Of a DNA stretch of 64,000 nucleotides, positions 36,382 through 46,766 are shown piece after piece. Source of the DNA: Vibrio sp. BS-M-Sm-2. Its GTDB lineage: Bacteria > Pseudomonadota > Gammaproteobacteria > Enterobacterales > Vibrionaceae. Each line of letters opens with the position of its first letter. Within the stretch, counting starts at the first letter, position 1. A program made the translations under genes and the position numbers. The notes under the pieces are model-generated. The model saw only the letters and a list, made by a program, of their open reading frames with translations. It made no database searches and was not told the DNA's origin. The stretch is taken from the NCBI RefSeq assembly GCF_041504345.1, contig NZ_CP167894.1:1178001-1242000 (forward strand), read 5' to 3'.

Positions 36382-37284
36382 TCATCGAATTACATGCGTC
36401 AGCATTTCAATGTGTTGGTCATCTAGCTGGGTTAATTTAACCGATAATGCATTAAGCTCTGAGGTGTTCTCTATGTGAGTACCACCACACGGAATCGACA
36501 CCAACGTCTCAGCATCCAGTTGCCATTCCCAGTAACGAGAGTCAGTGAGTGCCTCACCTTCTAGTCTCATCGCGACTGGAGTCGACTGTGTGAGCCAACC
36601 TGAAATCATCTGGTTAATGTCGGCTTCGATACCTTCAAGGTTTGCAAGCATGTCTGCAACGTTCAAGCCGCGCTTCTTCAGAGTTTTACCCAAACGATAC
36701 TTATCAGTACATAGCTCAGGAGTCACAAAGCTGGTCACTTGTGCGTAGCTATTAAAGTCGTAACTTCCGAGCGGATCTTTTCTGTCGGCATCTTTACGCC
36801 AGTAGCTCTCAGCCAATACTTTATTCAACGCTAAGAAAGCAATGTGCCCCGCACTGTGACCACGACTCAAGCTTGCTTGATACTCTTTATCTACCGACAA
36901 CACCACTTCGTCGTTAACATTAATCATAGAAGCAGATGCGGGTAGCTGGTGGACAACCACAAACGCCCAGCCTTCCGCATCACGCTTAACAGGAATATCT
37001 GCTGCGATATGAAGCTTGCCAGTAGATTGTTCTATTGCACCAACAAGACAGTCTTCCACTGAATATTGAACGTCACCAACAGTCACAAACCCTTGGTCTG
37101 CCGGGTGATCAGGCCAAATATGACTTACAGGGTGAAAAGGCGTCACATCATTGATCAGGTAGGTTTTACTGCTGTCACTTTCTACATACAACGCTTTCGC
37201 CGTCAGTTGCCACGCTTGATGACAGAATTGAGTAATGGTTGGCGTGATTGCTTGAGCTTGTGTAATCAAATCGCTAGTGGTCAT
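36382..37284 (-). CDS. AlaX-like alanyl-tRNA editing domain protein
   Basis: A 300-residue stand-alone relative of the alanyl-tRNA synthetase editing domain, which removes mischarged serine or glycine from tRNA(Ala). Zinc and catalytic-site motifs are visible: RGHSAGHIAFL (H-x3-H) near residue 140 and IPCGGTHIENTSEL (Cys and His) near 265. The N-terminal barrel (YLINDVTPFHPVSHIWPDHPADQG) is less conserved than in AlaRS. The start is ATG at 37284, just after a purine-rich AAAAGAAGAA; the open frame runs 17 codons further upstream. It sits 134 bases after der, past der's terminator. Confidence 0.8.
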   Translation of the reverse strand: MTTSDLITQAQAITPTITQFCHQAWQLTAKALYVESDSSKTYLINDVTPFHPVSHIWPDHPADQGFVTVGDVQYSVEDCLVGAIEQSTGKLHIAADIPVKRDAEGWAFVVVHQLPASASMINVNDEVVLSVDKEYQASLSRGHSAGHIAFLALNKVLAESYWRKDADRKDPLGSYDFNSYAQVTSFVTPELCTDKYRLGKTLKKRGLNVADMLANLEGIEADINQMISGWLTQSTPVAMRLEGEALTDSRYWEWQLDAETLVSIPCGGTHIENTSELNALSVKLTQLDDQHIEMLTHVIR

Positions 37285-37369
37285 ATCGTTCTTCTTTTGG
37301 AATCTAGTCTGATTCGTTAAGCCACAGCGAAACAAAAATGTGCCGTTGTGGATTAACGTGAATTTTGCT

Positions 37370-37399
37370 TAAAAAAATACCCGAGACAGGCTCGGGTAT
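37370..37399 (-). terminator. Intrinsic terminator of der
   Basis: Nine-base arms ATACCCGAG and CTCGGGTAT around a five-base loop, followed on the minus strand by a run of T residues. It is 18 bases past the der stop. Confidence 0.88.
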
Positions 37400-37417
37400 C
37401 AAATCTATTGGAAAGGA

Positions 37418-38899
37418 CTATTTACGGCCTTTAACCATGCTCATCATACGCTTACGTTTACGCTCTTGAGAGATTGTCAGCTTGTTAGTCTTAGCTTCAA
37501 ATGGGTTCTCGCTGTTCTGGAATTGAATGCGAATTGGTGTACCCATAATCTCTAGTGAACGGCGGTAGTAGTTCATCAAGAATCGTTTGTATGAATCTGG
37601 CAAGTTACGTACTTGGTTACCGTGGATAACGATAATCGGTGGGTTATAGCCACCAGCGTGCGCGTATTTCAGTTTCACACGACGGCCACGAACCATAGGC
37701 GGTTGGTGATCATCAGTTGCCATTTTCATGATACGAGTTAGAACAGAAGTACCAACACGAGTCGTCGCTGACTTGTAAGCTTCTTGTACAGACTCAAATA
37801 AGTGACCAACACCTGTACCGTGAAGTGCAGAGATAAAGTGAATACGTGCGAAATCAACAAAGCCTAAGCGACGATCTAGCTCTTTCTTAACGCGTTCTTT
37901 AACGTCATTATCTAGGCCATCCCACTTGTTTACAGCAATAACAATTGAACGACCAGCGTTCAACGCAAAGCCTAACAAGCTTAGATCTTGATCAGAGATG
38001 TTTTCGCGAGCATCGATAAGCAGCAATACAACGTTAGCATCTTCAATCGCTTTCAGTGTTTTAACCACTGAGAACTTTTCTACCGTTTCGTTGATGTTTT
38101 TACGACGACGAACACCCGCAGTATCGATTAAAACGTATTCACGCTCATCACGTTGCATTGGGATGTAGATAGAGTCACGAGTTGTGCCTGGCATATCGTA
38201 AACAACCACACGCTCTTCACCAAGAATACGGTTAGTTAGCGTTGATTTACCTACGTTAGGACGGCCAATGATCGCTAGCTTGATCGGTTGATCTTGAAGG
38301 CGCTTGAATTCTGCTTCAGCTTCTTCTTCTGTAAATTCAACCTGCTCTTCTTCTTCGTCTTCAAACTCAGTCAAATCGCTTACTTCGCCATTCTCAGCTT
38401 TTAGCGCTTCTGCGAATGGGTTAAGAGCAAGGTCAATAAGTGCTGTAACACCACGACCGTGCGCCGCAGCGATTTGGTACATGTCTTCTACACCTAGTTG
38501 CCAGAAGTCAGCACTTGCAGCATCAGGGTCGATACCATCAACCTTGTTTACTACTAGCATTGAAGGCTTTTCTAGTTGACGTAGGTGCTTAGCAATCGCC
38601 ACGTCTGAAGGTGTTAGACCCGCACGGCCATCTACCATAAATAGAACGACATCAGCTTCATCAATCGCCGCTAGCGACTGTTCAGCCATTTTAGTTTCAA
38701 CACCTTCTTCAGTACCGTCGATACCGCCAGTGTCAATAACAATAAAGTCATGCTCGCTAAAATGAGCATGACCGTATTTACGGTCACGCGTTAAGCCAGG
38801 GAAATCCGCAACCAATGCATCACGAGTTCGAGTCAATCGGTTAAATAACGTAGATTTACCTACGTTCGGACGCCCTACTAGAGCAACAACAGGTACCAT
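37418..38899 (-). CDS. der: Ribosome biogenesis GTPase Der (EngA)
   Basis: Essential double GTPase that helps mature the 50S subunit. The 493 residues have two G domains, each with a P-loop [10 protein letters not shown] (residues about 8 and 215), DTGG or DTAG switch II motifs and NKVD or NKWD specificity motifs, followed by a KH-like C-terminal domain that binds RNA ([14 protein letters not shown], then [16 protein letters not shown]). An acidic Glu-rich linker (about 175-205) joins the two G domains. It follows bamB after 158 bases and a terminator. Confidence 0.97.
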   Translation of the reverse strand: MVPVVALVGRPNVGKSTLFNRLTRTRDALVADFPGLTRDRKYGHAHFSEHDFIVIDTGGIDGTEEGVETKMAEQSLAAIDEADVVLFMVDGRAGLTPSDVAIAKHLRQLEKPSMLVVNKVDGIDPDAASADFWQLGVEDMYQIAAAHGRGVTALIDLALNPFAEALKAENGEVSDLTEFEDEEEEQVEFTEEEAEAEFKRLQDQPIKLAIIGRPNVGKSTLTNRILGEERVVVYDMPGTTRDSIYIPMQRDEREYVLIDTAGVRRRKNINETVEKFSVVKTLKAIEDANVVLLLIDARENISDQDLSLLGFALNAGRSIVIAVNKWDGLDNDVKERVKKELDRRLGFVDFARIHFISALHGTGVGHLFESVQEAYKSATTRVGTSVLTRIMKMATDDHQPPMVRGRRVKLKYAHAGGYNPPIIVIHGNQVRNLPDSYKRFLMNYYRRSLEIMGTPIRIQFQNSENPFEAKTNKLTISQERKRKRMMSMVKGRK

Positions 38900-38996
38900 A
38901 ACAACCTCTACAATTTCTTCTCTAAATGTAGTTATAGGTAAGCACTTGTTCGCAAGTTTAAACTCTTACCTATAACCACACGGTTTATTAATTTTT

Positions 38997-39036
38997 AACA
39001 ACAAAACGGCTCCTGGCTGTTACCAACCAGGAGCCG
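38997..39036 (-). terminator. Intrinsic terminator of bamB
   Basis: Ten-base perfect arms (CGGCTCCTGG and CCAGGAGCCG) with a ten-base loop, followed on the minus strand by TTTTGTTGTT. It lies between bamB and der, so der probably has its own promoter in the remaining 98 bases. Confidence 0.85.
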
Positions 39037-39057
39037 ACTGTGAATTATATCACGCTT

Positions 39058-40218
39058 TTATTGGCTAATCGTTAGTTTCTTTACATCGCCATTGCGAGTC
39101 GTCACTAAGTAGCCTTCAGGCAGTTCAATTGGTGCAACCGCAAAGCCGCTATCATCGACAAGCTGTTGAGCAACAAACTCACCCGATGAACGATCTAACC
39201 AGTGCAGATAACCTTCTGTATCACCCACGACTACATACCCATTAATAATAGCAGGAGCTGTCAGTAAGCGGTTTTCTAACAATGGAGTGCTCCAAAGTTC
39301 AGTACCACTACGAGCATCAACTGCAACCACATGGTCTTTGTCGGTAACAACGAACAAACGGCTGCCATCACTTGCTAAATCAATCGCTGACGAATAGTTA
39401 CGTTTCCAAATTGGCTTACCAGAACGAAGATCGATTGCAATCAGCTGACCGTTGATACCTACAGTATACAGGGTTCCACCAAGAACAATTGGAGATGCAT
39501 CAACATCAACCAAACGATCGATTTCCGTTGCGCCTTTTGGCGTACCTACTGGCTGTTGCCAAATAAGCTGACCACGGTCAACGATAGCTGCAGCTAGACG
39601 ACCATTTGCAGTTCCCCAGAATACACCGCCAGAAACCGCAACAGGCGAGCTATCGCCACGAAGTGTTAGGCTTGGTACTTCAGTACTGATGGTCCATTTT
39701 TGTTCGCCGCTTACTTGATCTAACGCGATCAACATACCGCGACTGGTATGAACAATAACCATGTTGCTATCAGTTGCAGGGGATGCAAGCACCTCGCCAT
39801 TCACTGATACACGCCACAGCTCTTCACCGGTTGATTCATCCATCGCGATCACTTCGCCATTTTCAGAACCAACAAATACTTTGCCGTAAGCCGCCGTTAA
39901 ACCACCCGATAAACGAGCCAGTACGTCTTTCTCAAGATCGACTTTCCACAGCTCTTTACCTGTTTCAGGGTCAAGCGCTTTAACCATACCTTCACGGCTC
40001 GCAACAAACACTTTGTCGTAAGCCAATTCTGGCGATAGTTTTGAAAAGTAGTGACCAACACCATCACCAACCGACGTAGACCATTCCTGACTAGGAGTGA
40101 ACTCGCTGTTTACCGTTGGTACTGGAGCCATGATTACGGTGTCTTCTTCACCTGCACAGCCAGCTAGTAGGCCAAGAGCAATCGCACACAACGCCGCTTT
40201 TGGAAACATCTTCTTCAT
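39058..40218 (-). CDS. bamB: Outer membrane assembly lipoprotein BamB
   Basis: Beta-propeller lipoprotein of the BAM complex that inserts outer-membrane proteins. The 386 residues have a lipoprotein signal with LLAGC lipobox (Cys at 21) and then repeating WD-like propeller blades marked by G-x-L-x-A-L-D and G-x-x-x-W strings (for example ALDPETGKELWKVDL, AMDESTGEELWRVSV and ALDQVSGEQKWTI). It lies ten bases after yfgM and is probably co-transcribed with it. Confidence 0.96.
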   Translation of the reverse strand: MKKMFPKAALCAIALGLLAGCAGEEDTVIMAPVPTVNSEFTPSQEWSTSVGDGVGHYFSKLSPELAYDKVFVASREGMVKALDPETGKELWKVDLEKDVLARLSGGLTAAYGKVFVGSENGEVIAMDESTGEELWRVSVNGEVLASPATDSNMVIVHTSRGMLIALDQVSGEQKWTISTEVPSLTLRGDSSPVAVSGGVFWGTANGRLAAAIVDRGQLIWQQPVGTPKGATEIDRLVDVDASPIVLGGTLYTVGINGQLIAIDLRSGKPIWKRNYSSAIDLASDGSRLFVVTDKDHVVAVDARSGTELWSTPLLENRLLTAPAIINGYVVVGDTEGYLHWLDRSSGEFVAQQLVDDSGFAVAPIELPEGYLVTTRNGDVKKLTISQ

Positions 40219-40228
40219 TCAAAGCGCC

Positions 40229-40843
40229 TTATTTAGCTAGGTCGTCAAGTTTGATTTGAAGCGTTTGGCTAGCGTCAACAGCTTGCTGTGCTTCTGTGTA
40301 AGCACTGTATGCTGCGTCAGTGTCGCCTTTACGAAGTGAGATATCACCACGCAGTTCGGCAACACGGCCTTTCCAAGATTCATCTGTCATAGCAGCAAGA
40401 TCAGCCAGTGCTGCGTCAAATTCACCTTGCTCAGCTTTAATACGTGCAACACGGTAAGTAAGTAGTGGCGCAAGTGCCGCGTCCTTAGTTGCCGATTTTG
40501 CCCACTCTAGCTGTTCAAGTGCAGCTGCTAGCTCACCCGCTTGTACTTGTACTTTTGCTAATTGCATAGCAGCAAGTACTGAGTACTCAGCATCTTTGTT
40601 TGCGTCGATGAAAGCTTGAATATCAGATTGAGCATCAACGCCCTTAGCATCAAGAGCTGAAATTACAGAGGTGTAGCTTTCTGAAGCAGCTTCACGCGCT
40701 TCAACGACTGAATCTTGGTAATAGCGCCAGCCAAATAGACCACCTAAACCAATAACCGCACCAAAGATTACGGCTTTACCGTTCTCTTTCCACCAATCTT
40801 TAATGGCTTCAACTTGTTGCTCTTCGCTATCGTAAAGTTCCAC
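40229..40843 (-). CDS. yfgM: YfgM/ancillary SecYEG translocon subunit
   Basis: Inner-membrane protein with a short cytosolic N-terminus, one transmembrane helix at about 22-42 (AVIFGAVIGLGGLFGWRYY) and a periplasmic tetratricopeptide-like domain rich in Ala and Leu. In E. coli YfgM works with PpiD at the Sec translocon. The 204 residues and the opening ELYDSEEQQVEAIKDWWKENG are typical. It is between hisS and bamB, 79 bases after hisS. Confidence 0.92.
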   Translation of the reverse strand: MELYDSEEQQVEAIKDWWKENGKAVIFGAVIGLGGLFGWRYYQDSVVEAREAASESYTSVISALDAKGVDAQSDIQAFIDANKDAEYSVLAAMQLAKVQVQAGELAAALEQLEWAKSATKDAALAPLLTYRVARIKAEQGEFDAALADLAAMTDESWKGRVAELRGDISLRKGDTDAAYSAYTEAQQAVDASQTLQIKLDDLAK

Positions 40844-40922
40844 TTCCTGTCCTCTTTAATTCTTTAAACGCCAGCATAGTGCTGACGTTAGTATTCATTA
40901 TGAGCGTTTGCTCAATGGCTAA

Positions 40923-42191
40923 TTAGATTAGCGCAGCAACTTTCTCTGCAACTTCCGTTTGAGACACGGTTTCTTGCTCGCCGCCAACCAGATCTTTTAG
41001 CACAACTGTATTGTCAGCAACTTCGTTCTCACCAAGTACCAGTGCTACAACAGCACCTACTTTGTCAGCACGCTTGAATTGCTTCTTAAAGTTACCACCA
41101 CCGAAGTGGTTCATTACGCGTACGCCTTCAACGGTATCGCGTAATTGATTCGCTAACTGCATGCCCGCGATCATAGTACCTTCGCCAGCAGCAACTACGT
41201 ATACATCAACGCTACGGCGAACTTCTGTTAGCTCTAGCGTTTCCATCATCAGAACCAGACGCTCTAGACCCATTGCGAAGCCAACTGCATTGGTTGCTTT
41301 GCCGCCTAGTTGCTCAACAAGACCATCGTAACGGCCGCCGCCACATACTGTACCTTGAGCACCAAGACTATCAGTGATCCACTCAAATACGGTGCGGTTG
41401 TAGTAATCTAGGCCACGAACTAGACGCTCATTAACTTGGTATTCGATACCAACAGCGTCAAGAAGTTCACATAAACCAGCAAAATGTTGCTTCGATTCTT
41501 CACCTAGATATTCAGATAGTCGAGGTGCGTCACCTAAGATAGCTTGAACATCAGGGTTCTTAGTATCAAGTACACGTAGAGGGTTAGTGTGCATGCGACG
41601 TTTACAGTCTTCATCTAGCACATCAATGTGTTGCTCAAGGAAAGCCACTAACGCAGTGCGGTAGCTTACGCGATCTTCTTGAGAACCGATTGAGTTTAGC
41701 TCTAGGCGAACGTGCTTATCGATACCTAGCTCACGCCATAGACGTGCTGTCATCATGATAAGTTCTGCGTCAACGTCTGGACCGTCTAGGCCAAACACCT
41801 CAACACCACATTGGTGGAATTGACGGTAACGACCTTTTTGAGGACGCTCGTGACGGAACATTGGACCCATATACCACAGGCGCTGTTCATCGCGGTTAAT
41901 AAGGCTATTTTGAATACATGAACGTACACAACCAGCTGTGCCTTCAGGACGCAGCGTTAGGCTATCGCCATTGCGGTCATCAAAGGTGTACATCTCTTTA
42001 GAAACAACGTCAGTTTCTTCACCAACTGCACGGCTAAATAGATTTGTTTCTTCAACAATAGGCATACGTACTTCGTTGTAACCGTATGCACTCACCACGT
42101 TTTTAACTGCGCTTTCTACTTTCTGCCACAGTGGTGATTGAGTTGGAAGGCAGTCGTTCATGCCTCGAATTGCTTGGATATTTTTAGCCAC
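40923..42191 (-). CDS. hisS: Histidyl-tRNA synthetase
   Basis: Charges tRNA(His). The 422-residue class II synthetase shows motif 2 ([14 protein letters not shown], then [29 protein letters not shown]), the histidine-binding [15 protein letters not shown] and [14 protein letters not shown], and a C-terminal anticodon-binding domain. The start is GTG at 42191, giving (M)[15 protein letters not shown], the N-terminus found in E. coli, where GTG is also used. The open frame runs eight codons further to another GTG without a binding site. It lies 70 bases after ispG. Confidence 0.96.
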   Translation of the reverse strand: MAKNIQAIRGMNDCLPTQSPLWQKVESAVKNVVSAYGYNEVRMPIVEETNLFSRAVGEETDVVSKEMYTFDDRNGDSLTLRPEGTAGCVRSCIQNSLINRDEQRLWYMGPMFRHERPQKGRYRQFHQCGVEVFGLDGPDVDAELIMMTARLWRELGIDKHVRLELNSIGSQEDRVSYRTALVAFLEQHIDVLDEDCKRRMHTNPLRVLDTKNPDVQAILGDAPRLSEYLGEESKQHFAGLCELLDAVGIEYQVNERLVRGLDYYNRTVFEWITDSLGAQGTVCGGGRYDGLVEQLGGKATNAVGFAMGLERLVLMMETLELTEVRRSVDVYVVAAGEGTMIAGMQLANQLRDTVEGVRVMNHFGGGNFKKQFKRADKVGAVVALVLGENEVADNTVVLKDLVGGEQETVSQTEVAEKVAALI

Positions 42192-42261
42192 AGTATTTAT
42201 TCCGTAATTTCTCACGACCAGGTGTTAGTGCGAATAGACAATCACACCCCATCGCGTTGTA

Positions 42262-43383
42262 TTAATCTTCTAAGTTTTCTACATCAATGCGATTTGCTTG
42301 ATCAAGCACTGATGCTTTTGCACGAATCTTAGCTTCAAGTTTGTCGACAAGGTCATCGTTGTCGAATCGCTCTTTCTGACGCTTACCGTCTTCGTAGAAA
42401 GCACTCTTGCGTGCACTACCTGCAAGACCTAAATGAGACACTTCAGCTTCACCTGGGCCGTTAACCACACAACCGATGATTGACACATCCATTGGAGTGA
42501 TCACGTCTTCTAAGCGCTCTTCAAGGGCATTAACAGTGTTAATAACATCGAACTCTTGACGAGAACAGCTCGGACACGCAATGAAGTTGATGCCACGCGA
42601 ACGAATGCGCAAAGATTTAAGAATATCAAAACCAACTTTGATCTCTTCAACAGGATCAGCCGCTAGCGAGATACGCAGCGTGTCGCCGATACCTTCAGAA
42701 AGAAGCATACCTAAACCTACCGCGGACTTCACAGAACCAGCACGCGCACCACCCGCTTCGGTAATGCCAAGATGAAGAGGTTGGTCAATCTGCTTAGCAA
42801 GCAAGCGGTAAGAACCGACGGCAAGGAATACATCGGACGCCTTAACGCTGACTTTGAATTGATCAAAGTTCAGACGGTCGAGGATATCTACGTGACGCAT
42901 TGCTGATTCAACAAGCGCTTCTGCTGTAGGTTCTGTGTATTTCTCTTGGATCTCTTTCTCTAGAGAACCGCCGTTAACACCAATACGAATCGGAATATTC
43001 ATATCACGTGCGCAATCAACAACTGAGCGGATACGGCTTTCGTTACCGATGTTGCCTGGGTTGATACGCAGACAGTCAACGCCGTATTCAGCCACTTTAA
43101 GTGCGATACGGTAGTCGAAGTGAATATCAGCAACCAAAGGAACAGAGACCTGCTGCTTGATTAGCTTAAAGGCTTCAGCGGCATCCATAGTCGGTACGGA
43201 TACGCGAACGATATCAGCGCCAACTTTTTCCAGAGCTCTAATTTGAGCAACGGTAGCGGCTACATCTGTTGTTCTTGTGTTGGTCATGGATTGCACAGCA
43301 ATTGGTGCACCATCACCGATCGGCACATCACCCACATAAATACGGGTTGATTTGCGACGAATAATAGGAGATTCGTGTTGCAT
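42262..43383 (-). CDS. ispG: 4-hydroxy-3-methylbut-2-enyl-diphosphate synthase
   Basis: Iron-sulfur enzyme of the MEP isoprenoid pathway. The 373 residues have the N-terminal TIM-barrel part ([58 protein letters not shown]) and the C-terminal 4Fe-4S domain ([13 protein letters not shown] and [11 protein letters not shown]). It follows rodZ by eight bases and is probably coupled to it. The IscRSUA machinery farther right should load its cluster. Confidence 0.97.
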   Translation of the reverse strand: MQHESPIIRRKSTRIYVGDVPIGDGAPIAVQSMTNTRTTDVAATVAQIRALEKVGADIVRVSVPTMDAAEAFKLIKQQVSVPLVADIHFDYRIALKVAEYGVDCLRINPGNIGNESRIRSVVDCARDMNIPIRIGVNGGSLEKEIQEKYTEPTAEALVESAMRHVDILDRLNFDQFKVSVKASDVFLAVGSYRLLAKQIDQPLHLGITEAGGARAGSVKSAVGLGMLLSEGIGDTLRISLAADPVEEIKVGFDILKSLRIRSRGINFIACPSCSRQEFDVINTVNALEERLEDVITPMDVSIIGCVVNGPGEAEVSHLGLAGSARKSAFYEDGKRQKERFDNDDLVDKLEAKIRAKASVLDQANRIDVENLED

Positions 43384-43390
43384 ATTAACT

Positions 43391-44347
43391 CTAAGGTAAG
43401 GTTATTCTAGCTACTTTGCCTGAAGTATACCCAGAAAGGTCGACAGGTTCACTTGCAAATGTCATTGATACGCCCTCTGGCGCACCTAGAATCACTTTAT
43501 ATGGCGCAGTTCCTGAAAGATTTAGCGACTGACCTGCTTTTTTAATGCCAGTCGACAAGGTTTTACCCGTTGCATCTTTTACTTGGATCCAGCAATCAGC
43601 AGAAAACTGCATCACTAATTCTTTAGTCACAGCTTCAGGAGTTGTGTTTGCTTCAACAGCTTCTGCATTTGCAGTAACTTCAGCAGTTGGTTCTATCTCT
43701 GTTGCTTGCTGTTCAGGAGTTTCGTCAGCTGGAGTAACTGCATCAGAAGTATCTTCCGCATCGCTTATCGCAGCAAGGTCTTCAGTACCTTCAACAACAG
43801 AAGCACCCGCTTCGTTTTGTTCAGCTTCAATCACTTCTAAAGAGTTGAATTCAGGGGCAAGTGATTCTTCTACCGCTAGCTCTTCTGAGCTTTCAGTATT
43901 CGCTAAAGATTGAGATAGAGTGTCTTGCTGTTGGTTCTGCCACCACCAAAGTGAGGAGATACCCGCAATGACCGCAAAAATGCTCCAAGTCAGGATCATA
44001 ATACGGCTGTTGTGCTTCTCGGTTTTAGTCTTACGAGAAAAGCTCAGCATTTCTTGCTCTTGATGCTGAGCATCACCGGCATGATGCAGAGCACTCAATA
44101 CGACTTTTTCGTCAAGATTGACGTATTTCGCATATGAACGAATGTAGCCACGCATAAACGTCGCCACTTGATCTGACTCGAATTGGTTTTCTTCAATTTG
44201 TTGGATCAGCGTAACGCGAAGTTTTAAGCGATCAGAAATCTGCTTTTGCGTTAAACCAAGAGATTCTCGCTTGTTCTTAAGCAGTGTTCCTGCTTCCAAA
44301 GCTGGAGCTACGGTTTCTTGCGTCTGTGTATCTTGTTCTGTGTTCAT
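43391..44347 (-). CDS. rodZ: Cell-shape protein RodZ
   Basis: Inner-membrane protein linking MreB to the wall synthesis machinery. The 318 residues show an N-terminal Cro-like helix-turn-helix (about 20-85; [34 protein letters not shown]), a transmembrane helix at about 113-135 ([15 protein letters not shown]), an acidic Ala/Glu/Thr-rich periplasmic linker (about 145-235) and the C-terminal RodZ domain ([21 protein letters not shown]). The acidic linker varies between species. It heads the rodZ-ispG-hisS run. Confidence 0.94.
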   Translation of the reverse strand: MNTEQDTQTQETVAPALEAGTLLKNKRESLGLTQKQISDRLKLRVTLIQQIEENQFESDQVATFMRGYIRSYAKYVNLDEKVVLSALHHAGDAQHQEQEMLSFSRKTKTEKHNSRIMILTWSIFAVIAGISSLWWWQNQQQDTLSQSLANTESSEELAVEESLAPEFNSLEVIEAEQNEAGASVVEGTEDLAAISDAEDTSDAVTPADETPEQQATEIEPTAEVTANAEAVEANTTPEAVTKELVMQFSADCWIQVKDATGKTLSTGIKKAGQSLNLSGTAPYKVILGAPEGVSMTFASEPVDLSGYTSGKVARITLP

Positions 44348-44791
44348 AGAGAGTGAACTTCTAAAGTATTATCGCAGGTTGAGGAGAGCGTTTTTTATTG
44401 TCGTTTAAGCTCAATCTAACAGCCCACGTTATGTGGAATTTTTCCTGCTATCTAAATCATCAACCCTTAAAGGCGAACATCATTCATTTATTATGGATGA
44501 CCTTCTCAGGAAGCTAGTTTATCAAGTAGCCAACCTAAATAGACATATTGACGATCAGTAGCAAGCGAGCACTTAAATTAATTTAATTTAAGATTAGTTA
44601 ATCATAAGCTAATGCCATTACAAGGCAAAAACACTTTAGACAAAATTTACCGTCAGCTCATGGTTTTGTCCAAAATTTGACGAAAAATGTAAGAAAGCGT
44701 GGGCAAGAAGTCCAAAAAATCAAAAACTGTACCCCAGAAAAGCAACAAGCCAGAAGTAAGACTTCTGGCTTGTTTAGGTTCTAATCGCGTT
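44348..44791. other. Intergenic region between rlmN and rodZ
   Basis: No coding frame is convincing in these 444 bases. In some gammaproteobacteria (for example Pseudomonas) pilF lies here; it is absent. The region holds the rlmN terminator at its right, an AT-rich stretch, and two TTTTGTCC/GGACAAAA-like words around 44638-44674. The rodZ promoter should be here too. Confidence 0.45.
44736..44772 (-). terminator. Intrinsic terminator of rlmN
   Basis: Twelve-base perfect arms (CAAGCCAGAAGT and ACTTCTGGCTTG) around a three-base loop, with TTGCTTTTCT after it on the minus strand. It is 20 bases past the stop of rlmN. Confidence 0.85.
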
Positions 44792-45934
44792 TTATACCGC
44801 TTTTACTTCAATAACATCACCGGCAATCAAGTTCGCTTCAGAGGCTGCTTTAAGCATTTTAGTGCGCTTGGTTCTGTCAATAACATCACCGACTAACTGA
44901 CCACACGCGGCATCAATATCATCACCACGAGTTTTACGAACCGTTACTGTGTAGTTATATTCCATCAGCGTTTTTTGGAAGCGATCAATACGAGAGTTGC
45001 TTGGCTTCTTATAAGGCGACCCCGGGTAAGGGTTGAATGGAATCAAGTTGATCTTACAAGGCGTCTCTTTCATTAGCTCTGCAAGTTCACGTGCATGGTC
45101 CATATCATCATTCACATGGTCCAATAACACGTACTCAACCGTTACTTTACCGCGGTTAGCATTTGAAGATGCAATGTAACGACGAACAGATGCTAGGAAG
45201 TCTTGGATATCCCAACGGTCGTTGATCGGCATGATTTGGCTACGTAGTGCATCGTTTGGCGCGTGTAGAGAGATAGCCAATGCTACATCGATGTTGTCTG
45301 TCATTTGGTCAAGGCCAGATACAACACCAGAAGTTGATACGGTTACACGACGCTTAGACAGTGCGAAACCTAGATCATCAAGCATGATTTCTAATGATGG
45401 CATTAGGTTCTTCATGTTCAATAGAGGCTCGCCCATACCCATCATTACAACGTTAGTAATTGGACGACGACCGGTTTCTTTTTCTAGACCGATTTCGCGA
45501 GATGCACGCCAGATTTGGCCAACAATCTCTGAAACTTTTAGGTTACGGTTAAAGCCTTGTTGAGCTGTAGAACAGAACTTACATTCAAGTGCACAACCAA
45601 CCTGTGAAGACACACACAGCGTCGCACGGTCACCATCTGGGATGTATACCGTTTCAACGTCTTGATCGCCAACGCTCATCGCCCATTTAATTGTGCCATC
45701 TGAAGAGTGTTGAGCTTCAGAAACAACAGGTGCAACAATCTCACAGCGACGTTGAAGTTTCTCACGTAACTTTTTGTTGATGTTGTTCATCTGTTCGAAG
45801 TCATCGACACCGAAGTGATAAATCCACTTCATCACTTGCTCTGCTCGAAACGCTTTCTCATTCAGTTCTTCTGTGAAAAATTTACGAAGACCTTTACGAT
45901 CAAAATCGAGTAGATTGACTTTAGCTGTGGTCAT
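44792..45934 (-). CDS. rlmN: Dual-specificity RNA methyltransferase RlmN
   Basis: Radical SAM enzyme that methylates C2 of A2503 in 23S rRNA and A37 in several tRNAs. The 380 residues have the cluster motif [15 protein letters not shown] (C-x3-C-x2-C), the GMGEPLLN loop, RVTVSTSGV and, near the C-terminus, [15 protein letters not shown] with the methyl-carrying Cys. The start is ATG at 45934, preceded by GAGAGG; four upstream codons are open but not typical. Confidence 0.97.
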   Translation of the reverse strand: MTTAKVNLLDFDRKGLRKFFTEELNEKAFRAEQVMKWIYHFGVDDFEQMNNINKKLREKLQRRCEIVAPVVSEAQHSSDGTIKWAMSVGDQDVETVYIPDGDRATLCVSSQVGCALECKFCSTAQQGFNRNLKVSEIVGQIWRASREIGLEKETGRRPITNVVMMGMGEPLLNMKNLMPSLEIMLDDLGFALSKRRVTVSTSGVVSGLDQMTDNIDVALAISLHAPNDALRSQIMPINDRWDIQDFLASVRRYIASSNANRGKVTVEYVLLDHVNDDMDHARELAELMKETPCKINLIPFNPYPGSPYKKPSNSRIDRFQKTLMEYNYTVTVRKTRGDDIDAACGQLVGDVIDRTKRTKMLKAASEANLIAGDVIEVKAV

Positions 45935-46100
45935 GATGCCTCTCAATGACGGAACAATAATTAAGGGCGCGAATTGTACAGGCTTTACGCAACTTCAACA
46001 AGCATTGTAAAACCCTGTGTTTATTAAGACATTCAAACTTAAGCGATTAAAATTTGAACAAATATATTTATTAGCCTGAGATTACCCCATTTAAACAAAA

Positions 46101-46141
46101 GATTCCCGACTACGCTCCTTCGTCGCTTTCAGGAATGACGA
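46101..46141 (+). repeat. Half-length copy of the TCGTCATTCC-type repeat
   Basis: The block begins GATTCCCGACTACGC and ends GGAATGACGA. The right third of the 115-base element at 13502-13616 has the same outer words, GATTCCC and GGAATGACGA, at almost the same spacing. The interior differs but keeps a hairpin-like GACTACGC/GTCGCT layout. No coding role. Confidence 0.6.
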
Positions 46142-46176
46142 CTAAATTGATTATCGAGAACGTAAAACTCACTTAC

Positions 46177-46204
46177 AAAAAAGGCCTCACCGAAGTGAAG
46201 CCTT
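46177..46204 (-). terminator. Intrinsic terminator of ndk
   Basis: Ten-base arms AAGGCCTCAC and GTGAAGCCTT (one mismatch) around a CGAA loop, followed on the minus strand by T residues. It is 22 bases past the ndk stop. Confidence 0.85.
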
Positions 46205-46225
46205 TAGAATCATTTGCTGTGTCGC

Positions 46226-46660
46226 TTATTGAGCTGGGCGTGGGCAAATTTCAGATTCTGGAAAGAAGAATTCGATTTCGCGAGCTGCAGACTCAGGGCT
46301 GTCGCTGCCGTGTACTGAGTTGTAGCGCATGCTGATTGCGTAATCAGCACGGATAGTGCCGCACGCCGCTTCTTCTGGGTTAGTTTTACCCATTAGTTCA
46401 CGGTAACGAGCGATCGCGTTTTCGCCTTCAAGCACTTGAACCATGATAGGTCCAGAAGTCATAAACTCTTTAAGAGCTGGGAAAAACTCTTTACCTTCGT
46501 GTTCAGCGTAGAAGCCACTCGCTTGCTCTTCAGTAAGACGAACCATCTTAGCAGCAATAATTTCTAGGCCTGCTTTTTCGATACGGTGGTAGATTTCACC
46601 AACAAGGTTACGCTTAACTGCATCCGGCTTAACAATTGAGAACGTTCTTTCTAGAGCCAT
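46226..46660 (-). CDS. ndk: Nucleoside diphosphate kinase
   Basis: Moves the gamma phosphate from ATP to other nucleoside diphosphates through a phospho-His. The 144 residues contain [19 protein letters not shown], the [20 protein letters not shown] stretch and the active-site [12 protein letters not shown]. Length is normal. It lies downstream of pepB on the same strand, with a terminator after it, matching the order pepB-ndk-rlmN common in gammaproteobacteria. Confidence 0.97.
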   Translation of the reverse strand: MALERTFSIVKPDAVKRNLVGEIYHRIEKAGLEIIAAKMVRLTEEQASGFYAEHEGKEFFPALKEFMTSGPIMVQVLEGENAIARYRELMGKTNPEEAACGTIRADYAISMRYNSVHGSDSPESAAREIEFFFPESEICPRPAQ

Positions 46661-46766
46661 AGGGATTCCTTCACTTCATTTTTTTGTTATTAAATACTGA
46701 AATTACTGAGATCTTTCGATCTTAGCTTTATGAATGAGCGGCACAAAATACCGCTCACCCTTATTA

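Noticed and set aside
44699-44896. Short plus-strand frame beginning GKKSKKSK
   Set aside because: It overlaps the rlmN gene and its terminator on the other strand and has no ribosome binding site.
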